Source of the DNA: Pestalotiopsis fici W106-1
Lineage: Eukaryota; Ascomycota; Sordariomycetes; Amphisphaeriales; Sporocadaceae
Assembly (NCBI RefSeq): GCF_000516985.1
Contig: NW_006917103.1
Span: forward strand, 186,001 to 250,000
Direction: 5' to 3'
Length of the DNA stretch: 64,000 bases
The position numbers and the translations under genes are program-made. This document shows, one piece after another, positions 11,244 through 22,214 of the stretch. Below the pieces are notes generated by a model. The model worked only from the letters and a program-made list of their open reading frames with translations, had not been told where the DNA came from and ran no database searches. Each line of letters begins with the position of its first letter. Position 1 is the stretch's first letter.

Positions 11244-12895
11244 ATGTCGGCAGATGCTGCTCCCGGACCACTCACAGTTCTCGTTTCGACGAGGGCTGTA
11301 CTGACTCTGCCAGACGACAGCCTTATCTTGACGCCTGCCACCATTTCCATCTCGACCGAATTGGGTAAGATCGTGGCTATAGAGCAGACTGTCGTGCCCA
11401 AGACATCTTTTCCTTCGTCGGTCACATATGTCGACTATGGCTCCAAGGTGCTCATGCCCGGTCTCGTCGATGCGCACGTGCACCTCAACGAACCTGGCCG
11501 CACAGAATGGGAGGGCTTCAATACTGGTACTCGCGCAGCTGCCTCGGGAGGTGTAACTACAGTAATTGACATGCCATTGAATGCCATCCCACCCACCACC
11601 ACAGTCGCAGGTTTCAAGGAGAAGCTTGCCGCAAGTCGGGGACAATGCTGGATCGATGTTGGTTTCTACGGCGGCGTCATTCCGGGCAATGCTAATGAGC
11701 TTTTGCCGCTCGTCGAGGCCGGTGTTCGGGGCTTCAAGGGATTTCTGATCGAGTCTGGTGTCAGTTCATCTAAGCGTAACGAACAATTTAGCCATTATTG
11801 ACATTTCTCCAGGTTGACGAGTTTCCGGCAATCTCTTCCAAGGATATTGAGCTGGCAATGAAGACATTGAATGGAACACCAACAACATTAATGTTCCATG
11901 CTGAAATGATTCCCCCAATTGCGGACTCGGTCGGCGACAAGGTTCAGGCTTCTGAGCCACCGCTGGCGCCGCATGGAGACCTGAAAGCTTATCAGACATT
12001 CCTCGAGTCTCGTCCGCCCGTTTTTGAAACGTGCGCCATTGACGAGATCATTTCCTTGTCGCATCTCGCCACAAATCTGCACTTGCATATTGTCCATCTT
12101 TCTGCCATTCAGGCAATTCCCATACTGAAAAAGGCCAGAAAGAATGGCGTCAACATTACTGCCGAGACCTGCTTCCACTACCTGGGACTCGCAGCCGAGT
12201 CCGTAGAGGATGGAGACTGCCGATACAAGTGCTGCCCGCCGATCCGCGAACAAAACAACCAAGATGGCCTTTGGGACGAGCTGGTGGCGGAAGATTCGTG
12301 CATCAAGACCATCGTATCGGATCATTCGCCATGCACGCCCGAGTTAAAGCTTCTTCCTCCGCACCTGCAGAACACCGAGGCTGCTCACATGCACCACTCA
12401 GACTCGGGTGTCGACGTGACGGCCGACCTGCAGCTTGCCGACCTGGATAAGCAGGCAACTCAAGCTTCGGCACAGGGCGACTTCTTCGCTGCGTGGGGTG
12501 GAATCTCTTCAGTCGGCCTGGGTCTCCCCATACTGTACACTGCCTCCACGCTCCGCGCCAAGCAGGGCGGCAAGACGCCGAGTCTGGTCGACGTCGTGCG
12601 CTTGTGTTGTCAGTCCACCGCGAAGCAGGTTGGTTTGTACCACCGCAAGGGCGCGCTCAAGGTTGGCATGGACGCCGACGTTTGCGTATTCGACGATGCC
12701 GAAGAGTGGGTGTTGCAGAGCCACGGCATGCACTGGAAGAACCGGTGCTCGCCTTGGGAGGGCCACAAATTCCAGGGCCGCGTCAAGGAAACATGGCTTA
12801 GGGGAACAAAGGTCTACCAGCATGGCGGACTCAACCATGGTTTCGTGACCGAATCTCCTGTCGGCGAGGCCATTGTTGAAAAGAGAACCGTGTAA
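11244..12895 (+). CDS. Allantoinase
   Basis: Allantoinase opens the hydantoin ring of allantoin to allantoate in purine degradation. Two exons, 11244-11759 and 11813-12895, are separated by a 53-nt intron (GTCAGT...CCAG), giving 532 aa. The amidohydrolase metal-site motifs are visible: [17 protein letters not shown] near residue 74 (HxH), [16 protein letters not shown] spanning the intron (the Lys that is carboxylated in the family), HIVHLS in the middle, and [12 protein letters not shown] (Asp/His). The TIM-barrel family C-terminal strand [11 protein letters not shown] is also present. The leader is rich in GATA motifs, which fits nitrogen-catabolite control. No allantoicase or ureide transporter gene is adjacent. 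The bZIP gene downstream is convergent, with about 420 nt between the stop codons. Confidence 0.93.
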
Positions 12896-13177
12896 ACAAG
12901 TGTGGTGAAATCTGGCAGCTGTGTGGTGCCATTGGCGGGGTCGAGGTTGGAGTACTTGACCCAAGCTTACAAGTGACAGACAAGATTGGTTGGAGTTGCC
13001 GACGCAGCAAGAAAGCATCGGGTGAATTGATTGAGCGAATATAGCATGGCGTGCGATGGAAGCATATCATAAACTCACGAGTTATGATTGATTTGTGGCA
13101 TTTTTCTGCGCTTCCGATTCGGGGGACATGATATTATATAGCAATGTTTGTGTCTATGTCCATAATTTATCAAGTCC

Positions 13178-13197
13178 TTTTTTTTTTTCTTTTTTTT
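13178..13197. repeat. Poly-T tract between convergent genes
   Basis: T11-C-T8, located between the convergent allantoinase and bZIP stop codons. It probably belongs to 3' UTR or termination sequence, with no other visible function. Confidence 0.5.
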
Positions 13198-13313
13198 CAT
13201 TCAAGCCAATAGTCTTGGTGATGCGATGCATATAGAGGCAGATCAATTGGGGAATGATAGTTCTCACGCAAATCTATTCTTCTCTTCTCGACCAGCTATT
13301 ACGCTCTTGCTAT

Positions 13314-14421
13314 TTAAACTTCAAACACAAGTCTTTCTTCACCTCTGGCCAAACGATACCGCTGCGTGGCTTCTAAAAGCTCGTCGCAGCCCTTGAGTAG
13401 ACGTGCCCACTTCCTCGCAAAGCCTGCACTCACCTCCCAACCGCTCGGACACCAGGGCTCGCCCCAAACAATGATCCCGCGCGTCTCAATCTCGTCGTAG
13501 CCCTCGTACAGGCCACCGAGCGCATCCTCACAGAAATCATCCTCGTCGATTCCATCGCCACACTCGCTCAGCATGATCAGGTTGTCCCGCATCGCCGGGA
13601 ATGGGATCATATCGATCCAAAGGTCGTGAGGCACACTAAGCTGGATCATGGTGGGCTGAAGCGATGGCGGGATAGTGGAAGGCGCCTCGGACAGGGGCAG
13701 AATATGAAATGCCGCGCCACATTCGGTTGGCATTCGGTGCTGAAGGGACAAGATGGCCAAGTTCGTCATCGTGGCGCGTAGCACATTGAACTGGATGAGC
13801 ACAATGAGCTGATGATCGGGGGCAAGAGGGAATTGGAACTGAGGCAAAGTATGCTGATAATCCGCCCCAGTCGAATAAGGTATCATGGGCGGGATCAGGC
13901 GATGGCGCCGAGTTGATAACTCGGTTTCATTCGACACGGACACATTGCAGTTTTCTCGCTCCGCTTTCAGAAGCTCCCAATATGAAAAGGGCTTCAGTGA
14001 TGGTAGGTCATTGCCAGACCTTGAGTCAGCTCTGAGCAGGCTCTCAACCTCTAATTTCAATCTATTGGAAAGTGCTGGCGCAACACCATCGTCCTGTGGA
14101 CGGACACATGTGGGCTCCACACTCTCAGTCGAAGCCTGCCTCTGTACCCTGCGCCGCCCTAGCATTCAAAAGACCAGTGAGTACTCGCGTCTTGAGAGAT
14201 GCCCCTCTTTATGAGATAACGACTTACTCCACGCCCTTTGGTGTAGGCGATTTTGTCTTCTCCTGCGCTCGGCCGCACTCCCGAGGCCAGTCCAATCATC
14301 ATCCCTTGTGCGTGCCTAGGTCAAATAGTGTCAGTAAGTCTGGGTGAATTGAATACCGTCGGAAACTGACCTCGAGGAGCTTCTCGCTCGGATGGCTACA
14401 TCTCACCGCTATAGCTGCCAT
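13314..14421 (-). CDS. bZIP transcription factor with DUF3425 domain
   Basis: I reconstruct three exons, 14421-14371, 14315-14228 and 14158-13314 (GT-AG introns of 55 and 69 nt), giving 327 aa. The N-terminal reading contains DDDWTGLGSAAERRRRQNR followed by LHQRAWRRRRVQRQ. This fits the bZIP basic-region rule N-x7-R (Asn in RRRQNR, Arg after HQRAW), and the second intron splits the motif. The C-terminal half has the DUF3425 (PF11905) pattern: LIVLIQFNVLRATMTNLAIL, then HDLWIDMIPFPAMRDNLI, and a final IIVWGEPWCPSGWEVSAGF. A canonical leucine zipper after the basic region is weak, as is common in this group. It is a nuclear regulator with unknown targets, and no clear link to the convergent allantoinase gene can be shown. 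Confidence 0.82.
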
Positions 14422-15037
14422 TATATGTCCTGTATGCTTTCTCAAGTGGGAGTTGCAACAATCCTAGTTTAGACGCATGCAAACTGCTTATGCTGCTGGA
14501 AACGATCTAAAATGGCGGTTGCTGTCTTGTCGGTTGGCCTCGGGACAATAGACGGGCAGTCGGAGGAACTTTATAATTTGTCAAATGGTTCTTGCGAGTG
14601 AACAAAATCCGAATTTGAAAAGTCTCCGACATCAGATAATCTTGAGCGGCATCCAGATGAATAATAAATCCTAGCTCGCGAGAGAATCCGTCGCATCCCA
14701 ACCGTCGATCCTACATACCTAGCGTGCTGCCAACTGCTTATCCTGCATATTGCTAAGCCTATTGTGGACGCCAAGCCACCCACTAGAGTACCAGACGTCT
14801 ATCAGCAATGTCTCAGTAATGCTATGATGCCACGCATTTTTCATATTGTTAAGAATAGCAATGATACAATCGCATATAGATACTTTGGGCTTGGCCTTGG
14901 CGCATGAACTGAGGATATATAGACGCTCTCGCCCATGGAAATGGGTTACAAAATGACTTTCATGACTACAGTCAAGCCTTGTCTTCGATTCTAATACATC
15001 ATTACTATCGATTTGTTTATATATTCTACGTTAAATA
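14422..15037. promoter_or_regulatory. Divergent promoter region of bZIP and SDR genes
   Basis: A shared 616-nt upstream region between two divergent genes. A TATATAG element at 14915-14921 lies about 120 nt upstream of the SDR start codon. No other gene is seen. Confidence 0.4.
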
Positions 15038-16357
15038 ATGCCCGGCGCTATATCTGGCTTGGTCGACTTTGACCCTGAGAAGGACATTCCTTCTCTTCAA
15101 GGCAAAGTCGTCTTTGTTACTGGAGGTATGTAACAACTCATGCTCGAGGTTGCTGTACTAGAAGCTGATCACGCAAAGGAACTGCCGGACTCGGAAAATC
15201 ATCCGTCCTTGCTTTTGCAAAACATAATCCAATCCATGTATATTTTACAGGTCGAAATGCGGAAGCAGGAGCGGCTGTCGTCGAGGAAATCAAAGGCATC
15301 GATCCAAATGTGGGCGCAACCTTTATTAAAGTCGACATGATGTCGTTGGCAGATCTCAAGGCAGCCTGCTCACAGTTTTCTCACGATCGTCTTGATGTAC
15401 TATTGTAAGTTGGACATTCTCCAGCCAGAAAAGTCACCTACTGAATGAAACCACTCCACAGATGTAATGCTGGTATCATGAATCAGCCGCCTGGACTCAG
15501 TTCAAATGGGTATGAAAAGCATTTCGCAACCAATCATCTCGGTAATGCCATGATCACCAAACAACTTCTACCAATCTTGTTGAAGACGGCTGAGAAGCTC
15601 GAGTCCGATGTACGAATAGTCAACCTGACGTCGTTGGGTTGGCAACTTCATTCGAAGAGGGGCATCGACTTTGATGATCTCCGCAATGCCAAGCCAGGAT
15701 TCCTGAGATCATATTATCACTATGGGTAAGTTCAAGAGGGGCGTTGGTGAAACGATGAAATCCAAATCTGTTACCCTGTACAATGATTTTGTGAGACTAG
15801 CTGACACGCATCTCTTCGAATGGGCAGAGAAAGCAAGCTTGCAAACATTGTGTATGCGCGCGAGCTCGCACGACGCTACTCTACGATCATGGCTGTCTCT
15901 GTGCACCCGGGTGTTGTCAAGACCGATCTGGTTAATAATCTATCAGTAGCTCGCAAGGCTGTCGTATACGTAAGCCAGTATCTCATGGGCGTGTCGCTGA
16001 TGGAGGAGTGGCAAGGATGTCTCAATCAGCTTTGGGCAGCTGCTGGAGCGAAAAGGGGAGACTTGGTGAACGGTGCTTTCTATAGGCCCGTCGGGGTCTT
16101 GAGCAACGACATGCTGGATGATGTGGCCAAAGACACTGAGCTAGGAGAAAATTTGGTAAGCAACTTCCGATGTCATTTCTCCCCTTCTCTGGGCTGTCTC
16201 ATGAGCAAGCATTGGCCAAATTGGTGCTGCAAAAGAGCATACTCAGACGAATGGCCCAAAAGAGCTGCTTCAAACTCATTTATCTACCCGAATAGGTAAT
16301 TGCTAACACAAGTTATTGTAGTGGTCTTGGACAGAAGAAGTATTGGCCAATTATTAG
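15038..16357 (+). CDS. Short-chain dehydrogenase/reductase (retinol dehydrogenase/WWOX-like)
   Basis: Five exons, 15038-15125, 15179-15404, 15462-15725, 15828-16155 and 16322-16357, encode 313 aa. The last exon is only 36 nt (WSWTEEVLANY, then stop). The SDR features are complete: VTGGTAGLGKSS cofactor loop (split by intron 1), TGRNAEAG, LLCNAGIM in the NNAG position, the catalytic Ser in VNLTSLGW, and the YGESK catalytic Tyr/Lys motif formed across intron 3. VSVHPGVVKTDLV is the usual post-catalytic segment. This layout matches fungal SDRs of the retinol dehydrogenase/WW-domain oxidoreductase-like group, which act on varied carbonyl substrates with NAD(P)H. The substrate cannot be inferred. 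Confidence 0.85.
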
Positions 16358-18726
16358 AGTTTTCGGATTCGATCCGTGGCAAAGTTTTGACCACCTCACA
16401 GACCCGCTTATACGATTCTGTAGGTTTGGAGAAACAAGAGCCGAGAAAAAGTGAGGCTTCATAGCGACCCCGAAATCGCAGTTTCTTAATGTTTGACGAT
16501 GTACAATGAAGCCCCTAGCCTAGCCGTTCCCCTGGGGCGATGAAAAAAATTCAACCTTTCTCTTGAAAGCCTTTCCAAAGCCCGGTTCAAATGACTAGGA
16601 TAACGATGTATCTTAAGCGTCATCGGGCAATTGATTGCAAAGTTTCGATATCTTTTCTCCGAAGCATACATGGTTATCCATATCTATTTTACAGATATTT
16701 GACGGTTCCCATGTTTGGCCCTGGCTTTTGAGCAAAGTTAGGGCTCCCGAGATGCGGGCTGTGCCTTCGGTCGCCACTGACAACCGATCGAGGCCACGAA
16801 AAGATCCGAGTTCTTCCCGGAGAACGACTATTTTGACCACACCAAGGCCTCGGTTTCTACATAGAGTATTCACATGTCAAAATTGCGGCTCCGATTCCGC
16901 CCTCTGCCAATGATTCTGTTACTGGCACTCGTCAAGGGTGGCGGAGCCCCATGGAGCATAGGAATCACGAGTAAAGCATGAGAGGATTGAAGAGGACGAA
17001 ATTTACTCTTTGAGGGCACCAAGGGCTGCTTGGGGGACCTCTCCCGTCCTCGAGTGTCAACGTGACAATCAAATTTCAACTTCCGTGATGATGTTTGGCC
17101 GTCTGTGTAATTACACTCTTATGATGATGTGAATGATTTTGATTTGCTGACATGAAAGTTCGATTCATCTGGCTCATACCTGCCATGGTTTCATTACCTT
17201 GGGGTTAGTGTCTTGGTGATATGTGAGTACGTGACGCTAACGTTCGGGGTTACGAGCGCCTCACTTTCTCTCTTCGTCTGTATAGGTTGTCTTGCCCTAA
17301 TTGAGAAAGATGTCAAGGGACAAACAATAGTCAGAAGTTAGTACTCGATGCGTAGGGCCGTGTAGGGCCGCGTAGGGCCGCTTGGGCTAGATATGCAGGT
17401 ACCATACGCCTTTACTAAGATCGACGTATAGATCCTTCTCCATGGTGGCTAGCCGGACCAAGCCTTCCGCTCTTCGGGCCACAAGACGCTCTGTGTCTAG
17501 GTGAAGGGCTTCCCCCGTATTTCCCACGAGGCACGTGGACCACTGTGAAATCTGCAAAGATCCGCTTCAGGATCTCTTTATTGACTGCCGGCTTCCCGTT
17601 GGCCATCCGCGGTTTCGGGTCTTCGTGGCATGGATCACGGGTCGACCCTACAGTCTCGGTCGAGCCGCCAGGATATGCTGAGCAGAGATGTCGCATCTAA
17701 GGCGGACCGCCGCAGCTTCGCTCAGCCCTTTGGCTGGTATCTGCTGTGTCCATGATCCTGTCGGTCCCATTTTTCATCATCTCGAGGCTGATAGCGCGTG
17801 CTTCTTGGTGTAGCGTCTTGCTTAGCGGTTCGCAAGACAAGAGCTACTACGCGAAAATATTCTTCTAGCGCCTTCATAGAAGGTTCTTTGCAAATAACCG
17901 CACGAGTCAAGAACTGACTAGAGCCAAGAACAGGCACGAGCTTTCGACGGAAGTACCAGCAATTGGTAGTTCCTCAATTGCCAATAATTGTAGCAGGCCT
18001 CTAGCAGAAAATAGCAAATAGAGCAAAATGAACATAATGACACGATGGTGGCTTTTGTGCAGTGTCTTCATCTCAAGTGGCTGCTAGTCTCATCTCTAAA
18101 GATTGGTTTCAGAATAACGAATGCCAATGAGGATGTGCGTGTCCTAGCGTCTGAATTTAGGTATGCTGAATGAGTTTTGAGCCAGTGCCTGAACAGCTCT
18201 GGGGTCTCCCTGCTCGAGTATAGCTGCGGCCATCTAAATCTGTCAGGCGAGAGACAACGACACCCATGATACTATCGCTCGTAGCTTCACCGGCGCCTGG
18301 TTTTTTTTTTCTTTCCCCGCCACCGCTGTTCGCCTGAAGATTTTTTTTTGTCTTGCCTTCTTTGCACCCCTCAGGTGGCAATGGCGGGACAACAGACATA
18401 GGCGTATCAATCATGATTGTGCTGTTTCTACAACGACCGGCGTTAGGAAACAGAGCAACGTTGTGTTCGCATCTGAACCGTGATGGTCATAGCTTCGCAG
18501 TATATAATATTGGCACACAGTCCGTCTCTAAGCCAGCATAGCTAATATCACGTCCTAAACATCCGTCAAAATTAGTCCACCTGTTTCAGCTTTCGGCGAA
18601 GCCTAAGCTATCAAAAGCACAAGCCTGTTCTAAATCTGACATCTGGGTCGCTGCTTCGAAAGGGGTAATACGATTGACGATACGTATATAGTCGAGCTCT
18701 CTATAAGCACGGCGCTTCTTTTCGAA
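16358..18726. other. Intergenic region with short tandem repeat
   Basis: No supported gene in 2.4 kb. Minus-strand open frames at 17415-17696 and 17722-17937 look weakly coding-like but match no family I recognise; they may be remnants of a mobile element. A 10-bp tandem repeat is at 17351-17380. Short poly-T runs lie near 18300-18350. Confidence 0.5.
17351..17380. repeat. 10-bp tandem repeat, three copies
   Basis: Three consecutive units of YGTAGGGCCG (the first base alternates C, T, C), followed by a degenerate fourth unit CTTGGGCTAG. Confidence 0.85.
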
Positions 18727-20516
18727 ATGGCTGGCTCAAGTCGAGACAACATTTCTTACGAACAGCTGCGGCACGTTGACGTCCCAGTAGTCGCTCCTTA
18801 TCCGATCCGGAAATCACATAGTTATTCTCAAGACGCTGGTCAAGCACCCCACGATCGTCCTACCCTCGGAACGCCTTCGGCAAACAAACCACAGCACATA
18901 GCAATGCCGGGATCACGAGGTCCTCGTCCACCATCCTTTGAGGACAGAGAGGCGCTGGCGTCGCTCGAGGCCAGGTCGCCTGGAGCTAGGAGGCCCCCAG
19001 TCCGGCCTGGGCGCACCAACAGCATGAATACTTCAGTCACTGCTCACACTGCACATACTCTCACGCCCCAGATGGCTGAGGATTCGGACAACGACCGTGA
19101 GCACCAGCCAGCGTACTTTGACCAGGCGGCTGGACCGTCTGCAAACCAGTTCCTCGCCGCCCGCGGCAGGCCCATGTCCTTTTATGACATGAAGGAGCAA
19201 AATAAACAAGCCAAGCTGGGTGCCATTGGTGGCAACAACAACAGAGCCTCGTGGCGTAGCGGTGACATGCCGTTCAACTATGCCGACATCATTGGAGACA
19301 ACCGTCACAGCTACGTGCCTCCAAACATGGGCCGTCACGTGAACCGACCAAACAGGGAGGCGGATAACTTTCTTCCCACCAGGCTTCCGTGGACCATGTG
19401 GATGAACAGTGAGGCCAAGAATCACTTCGTGGCTGCGCTCGGCGAATGGGTCGGAACTACAATGTTCTTGTTCTTCGCTTTTGCCGGAACACAGGTCGCC
19501 AATGCCCAAACCAAGACACCGGCAGAGGCAACTACAACAAACGCCACCGCTGGTTTCGACCCTATAGTCATGCTCTACATCTCTGTGTCCTTCGGTTTCA
19601 GTCTCATGGTCAATGTTTGGGTCTTCTTCCGTATCTCGGGTGGTCTCTTCAACCCAGCTGTAAGTAAAGCTCTTTTCCATCATTGAACGATCGCTAATGG
19701 CTAATCCTGTAGGTTACACTCGCTCTTTGGGCTACTCGGGCAATTGACGCCACGAGAGCAGTCATCCTTTTCTTATCACAAATTGTGGGCAGTATCACTG
19801 CTTCAGCACTTATTGTTGCCATCTTCCCCACGCCATTTAGTGTGCGTACCACGCTCAGTGATGGCACATCTATTGCGCAAGGTCTCTTTGTCGAGGCATT
19901 CATGACAGCCGAGCTCGTCTTTACAATTCTCATGCTGGCGAAGGAGAAGCATCGCTCAACTTTTATTGCTCCCGTTGGTATCGGTCTGGCTCTCTTCATT
20001 GCCGAGCTGGTCGGAGTTTACTACACTGGAGGTTCTCTAAACCCAGCCCGCAGCATTGGTCCCTGCATTGTCTCTGGCAAATTTGATCCCGAGCACTGGA
20101 TCTACTGGGTTGGCCCCGGTATGGGAGCCATTTTTGCCATCGCATTCTACCTCTTTATCAAGGTGCTCGAGTACGAAATGGCAAACCCTGGCCAGGACGG
20201 CGACGAGGTGAACGACCCAACCAAGAACCCCAACCACGAGCTGCGCGAGAAGCAGCGTGAGATGACAACGCGCATCCTCTCCTCACTCGGTTATGAGAAC
20301 CCGACGCTGGCAAATCCATCGGATGCTGTGCGATCGGCCGAGGAAGGCGCCTACTTTACGAGTCGCACATCCTCAGTCATGAACGACAGCGACCAGGAGC
20401 AACGCTTTGGCGCCAACGGTGTGGCCCTGTCTACTGTTGCATCCATGAGCGATCACATAGGTAGCCCGCCACCTACCAGCCACGTACCATCCGTCTCGGT
20501 ACACGGAGACCGGTAA
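18727..20516 (+). CDS. Aquaporin (MIP family) with long N-terminal extension
   Basis: Two exons, 18727-19659 and 19713-20516, encode 578 aa, about twice the length of a minimal aquaporin. The channel core starts near residue 225 with NHFVAALGEWVGTTMFLFFAF. It has both pore motifs: SGGLFNPAVT (first NPA, split by the intron between Ala and Val) and GGSLNPARS (second NPA, Arg of the selectivity filter). Six membrane segments can be traced. The roughly 220-residue N-terminal extension is hydrophilic, rich in Pro, Arg and Ser. The roughly 110-residue C-terminal tail contains NPNHELREKQREMTTRIL and a Ser-rich end. Such long termini occur in the fungal aquaporin/aquaglyceroporin group. Transport of water or other small solutes through the plasma membrane is inferred from the family. 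Confidence 0.9.
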
Positions 20517-22214
20517 TATGGTGAATACTACCAAAACAAACCAGCTCAACAATGCGGTAAATATCATTTCGGAGCGGGGAACGGGACGAGCAACGGTTGC
20601 ATGGCTAGGCGTCTGGGTGACAAAATAATAATATCTGCTAAACATACTGACCTGGGGTCAGCTCTCGACCATCTTTTCATATTTAACTCACGCTTGCGTT
20701 TTTAATATTGGGCGTTGCTGGATGATCCTCGCCGTATAACTCTTGCATTCACATCTCATAGGTAGATAGAGAGGAAGAAAACCCCTTATTACACAATCCC
20801 GTCTTTACCCAACCTTGATCGGTTTCCTCGTTCGAGGTTGATAAAATGGTTGAACTTTCCAGCTTGCCGCCATATGACGAGAGTGCTAGTATTTCCACAG
20901 GTATTTCAGGATCGAGATTAGTCATGCGAGACGCTGTTCAGAACGTCAGTTATCAGGCAAAAGTTCCGCCCCTACTATAAGCTGCTCCCATCACAGTAGC
21001 TAATGTTCCTAGGATGGCCGCCCCAATCACTCCATGCCAGACACCCTGGCGGCCAGTCAGAGGCCTCTGGTTAATGCTTCGATGCAGCGTGGCGCGATAC
21101 ATTGGTGCATTACATTACGAGCCTCTCGTAGGATGATTTATTTTCTTCAGAAGTTCAAATAAAAAATGGTGAGCAATACGACTTATTGAAATTCGCTCGC
21201 CTTCAAAAAGCTGGACCCAAAAGTAGGAGCATACTTTAGCAAGGTGAGTCCGCGCCTCGTTGTTTCATTGAATACTTGCGTCATCCGAACCCACGACAGC
21301 AGTGGGGTTTCTACAGAAAAGATACGGTAAATTGTACGGTATTAAGAAAAATTTGTGACCCGAAAGGTTTTGCGTCGGTGCATACAGTGTGTAGGTAGGC
21401 AGCCAGGTAAGGACGGGGCAGACAATAAAGATGGGTCTGCTCTGCCAGCAATTTAGGTCCTGGAAACGCTATTCAGTTCATTGCGTTGCGGGGGTCCTTC
21501 AAGCAAGACATTGCCAAATACAACTACTGTCGATAGTTGATCAATTGAGTGACTATTTTGGCTCGACTATTGCAATACTTCTGTCCAACGTGGATGATAT
21601 TCTTTTCGCTTGCACCAACGATATCTGCTTGGACTGTATATGCCCTGTCGTTGGCTCAATTGAAATCATTTGGCACATCAAGTAAGAGTATAGATTGGCT
21701 ACTGTTAGTATTCATACCAATTGCATAGACTATCAAATAAGAAATAAACATGTGTATTGAGTGAAAAAAGTTCACTAGAAACATTGATTGGATTAAACAG
21801 TAATTACATCCAACTCAATACAGCATCTTGCAGTCAGATACATGAGTAATCTTTTACACTGGAATTAAATACTTATCTTTTTTGCGCAAACGAGCAGGAC
21901 CCTCCTATAGTGCCGCTATAGGTGCAGCTAGTCCTACAGCATGCTTTGCTTTTGGAGATTTTCTATTTCGGCGGAATCGAATGCATAACTTCTCCGAATT
22001 CGGCTGCCTCTTGTCATCGGCTTTCTACTTAGCCTATGTCTTTACCCCCCTGACGGCATCCTCGCTTCAAATGGCCACAATTGTTGAAGGCAAATTGTTG
22101 ATTGCGTTTGGATTACAAAAGTGGCTCATTGCGTGGGTGACTTGAAAATCCTCGAAAAAGCCAGATTTGGACCCAAAATCACGATTGTCTATAGCTTCAC
22201 CAATTCCGCGTGAG
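20517..22214. other. Intergenic region
   Basis: No supported gene in about 1.7 kb. Small open frames (for example 21431-21685 and 21882-22145) show no family motif. The right end should carry the MFS promoter. Confidence 0.5.

Noticed and set aside
11181..11645. 154-codon minus-strand frame
   Set aside because: It lies opposite the conserved allantoinase exon; a shadow frame.
17415..17937. Two consecutive minus-strand frames, possibly a mobile-element remnant
   Set aside because: No transposase, reverse transcriptase or integrase motif, and no terminal repeats, so not annotated as an element.
19033..19683. 216-codon minus-strand frame
   Set aside because: It is antisense to the aquaporin exon, with composition explained by that exon.
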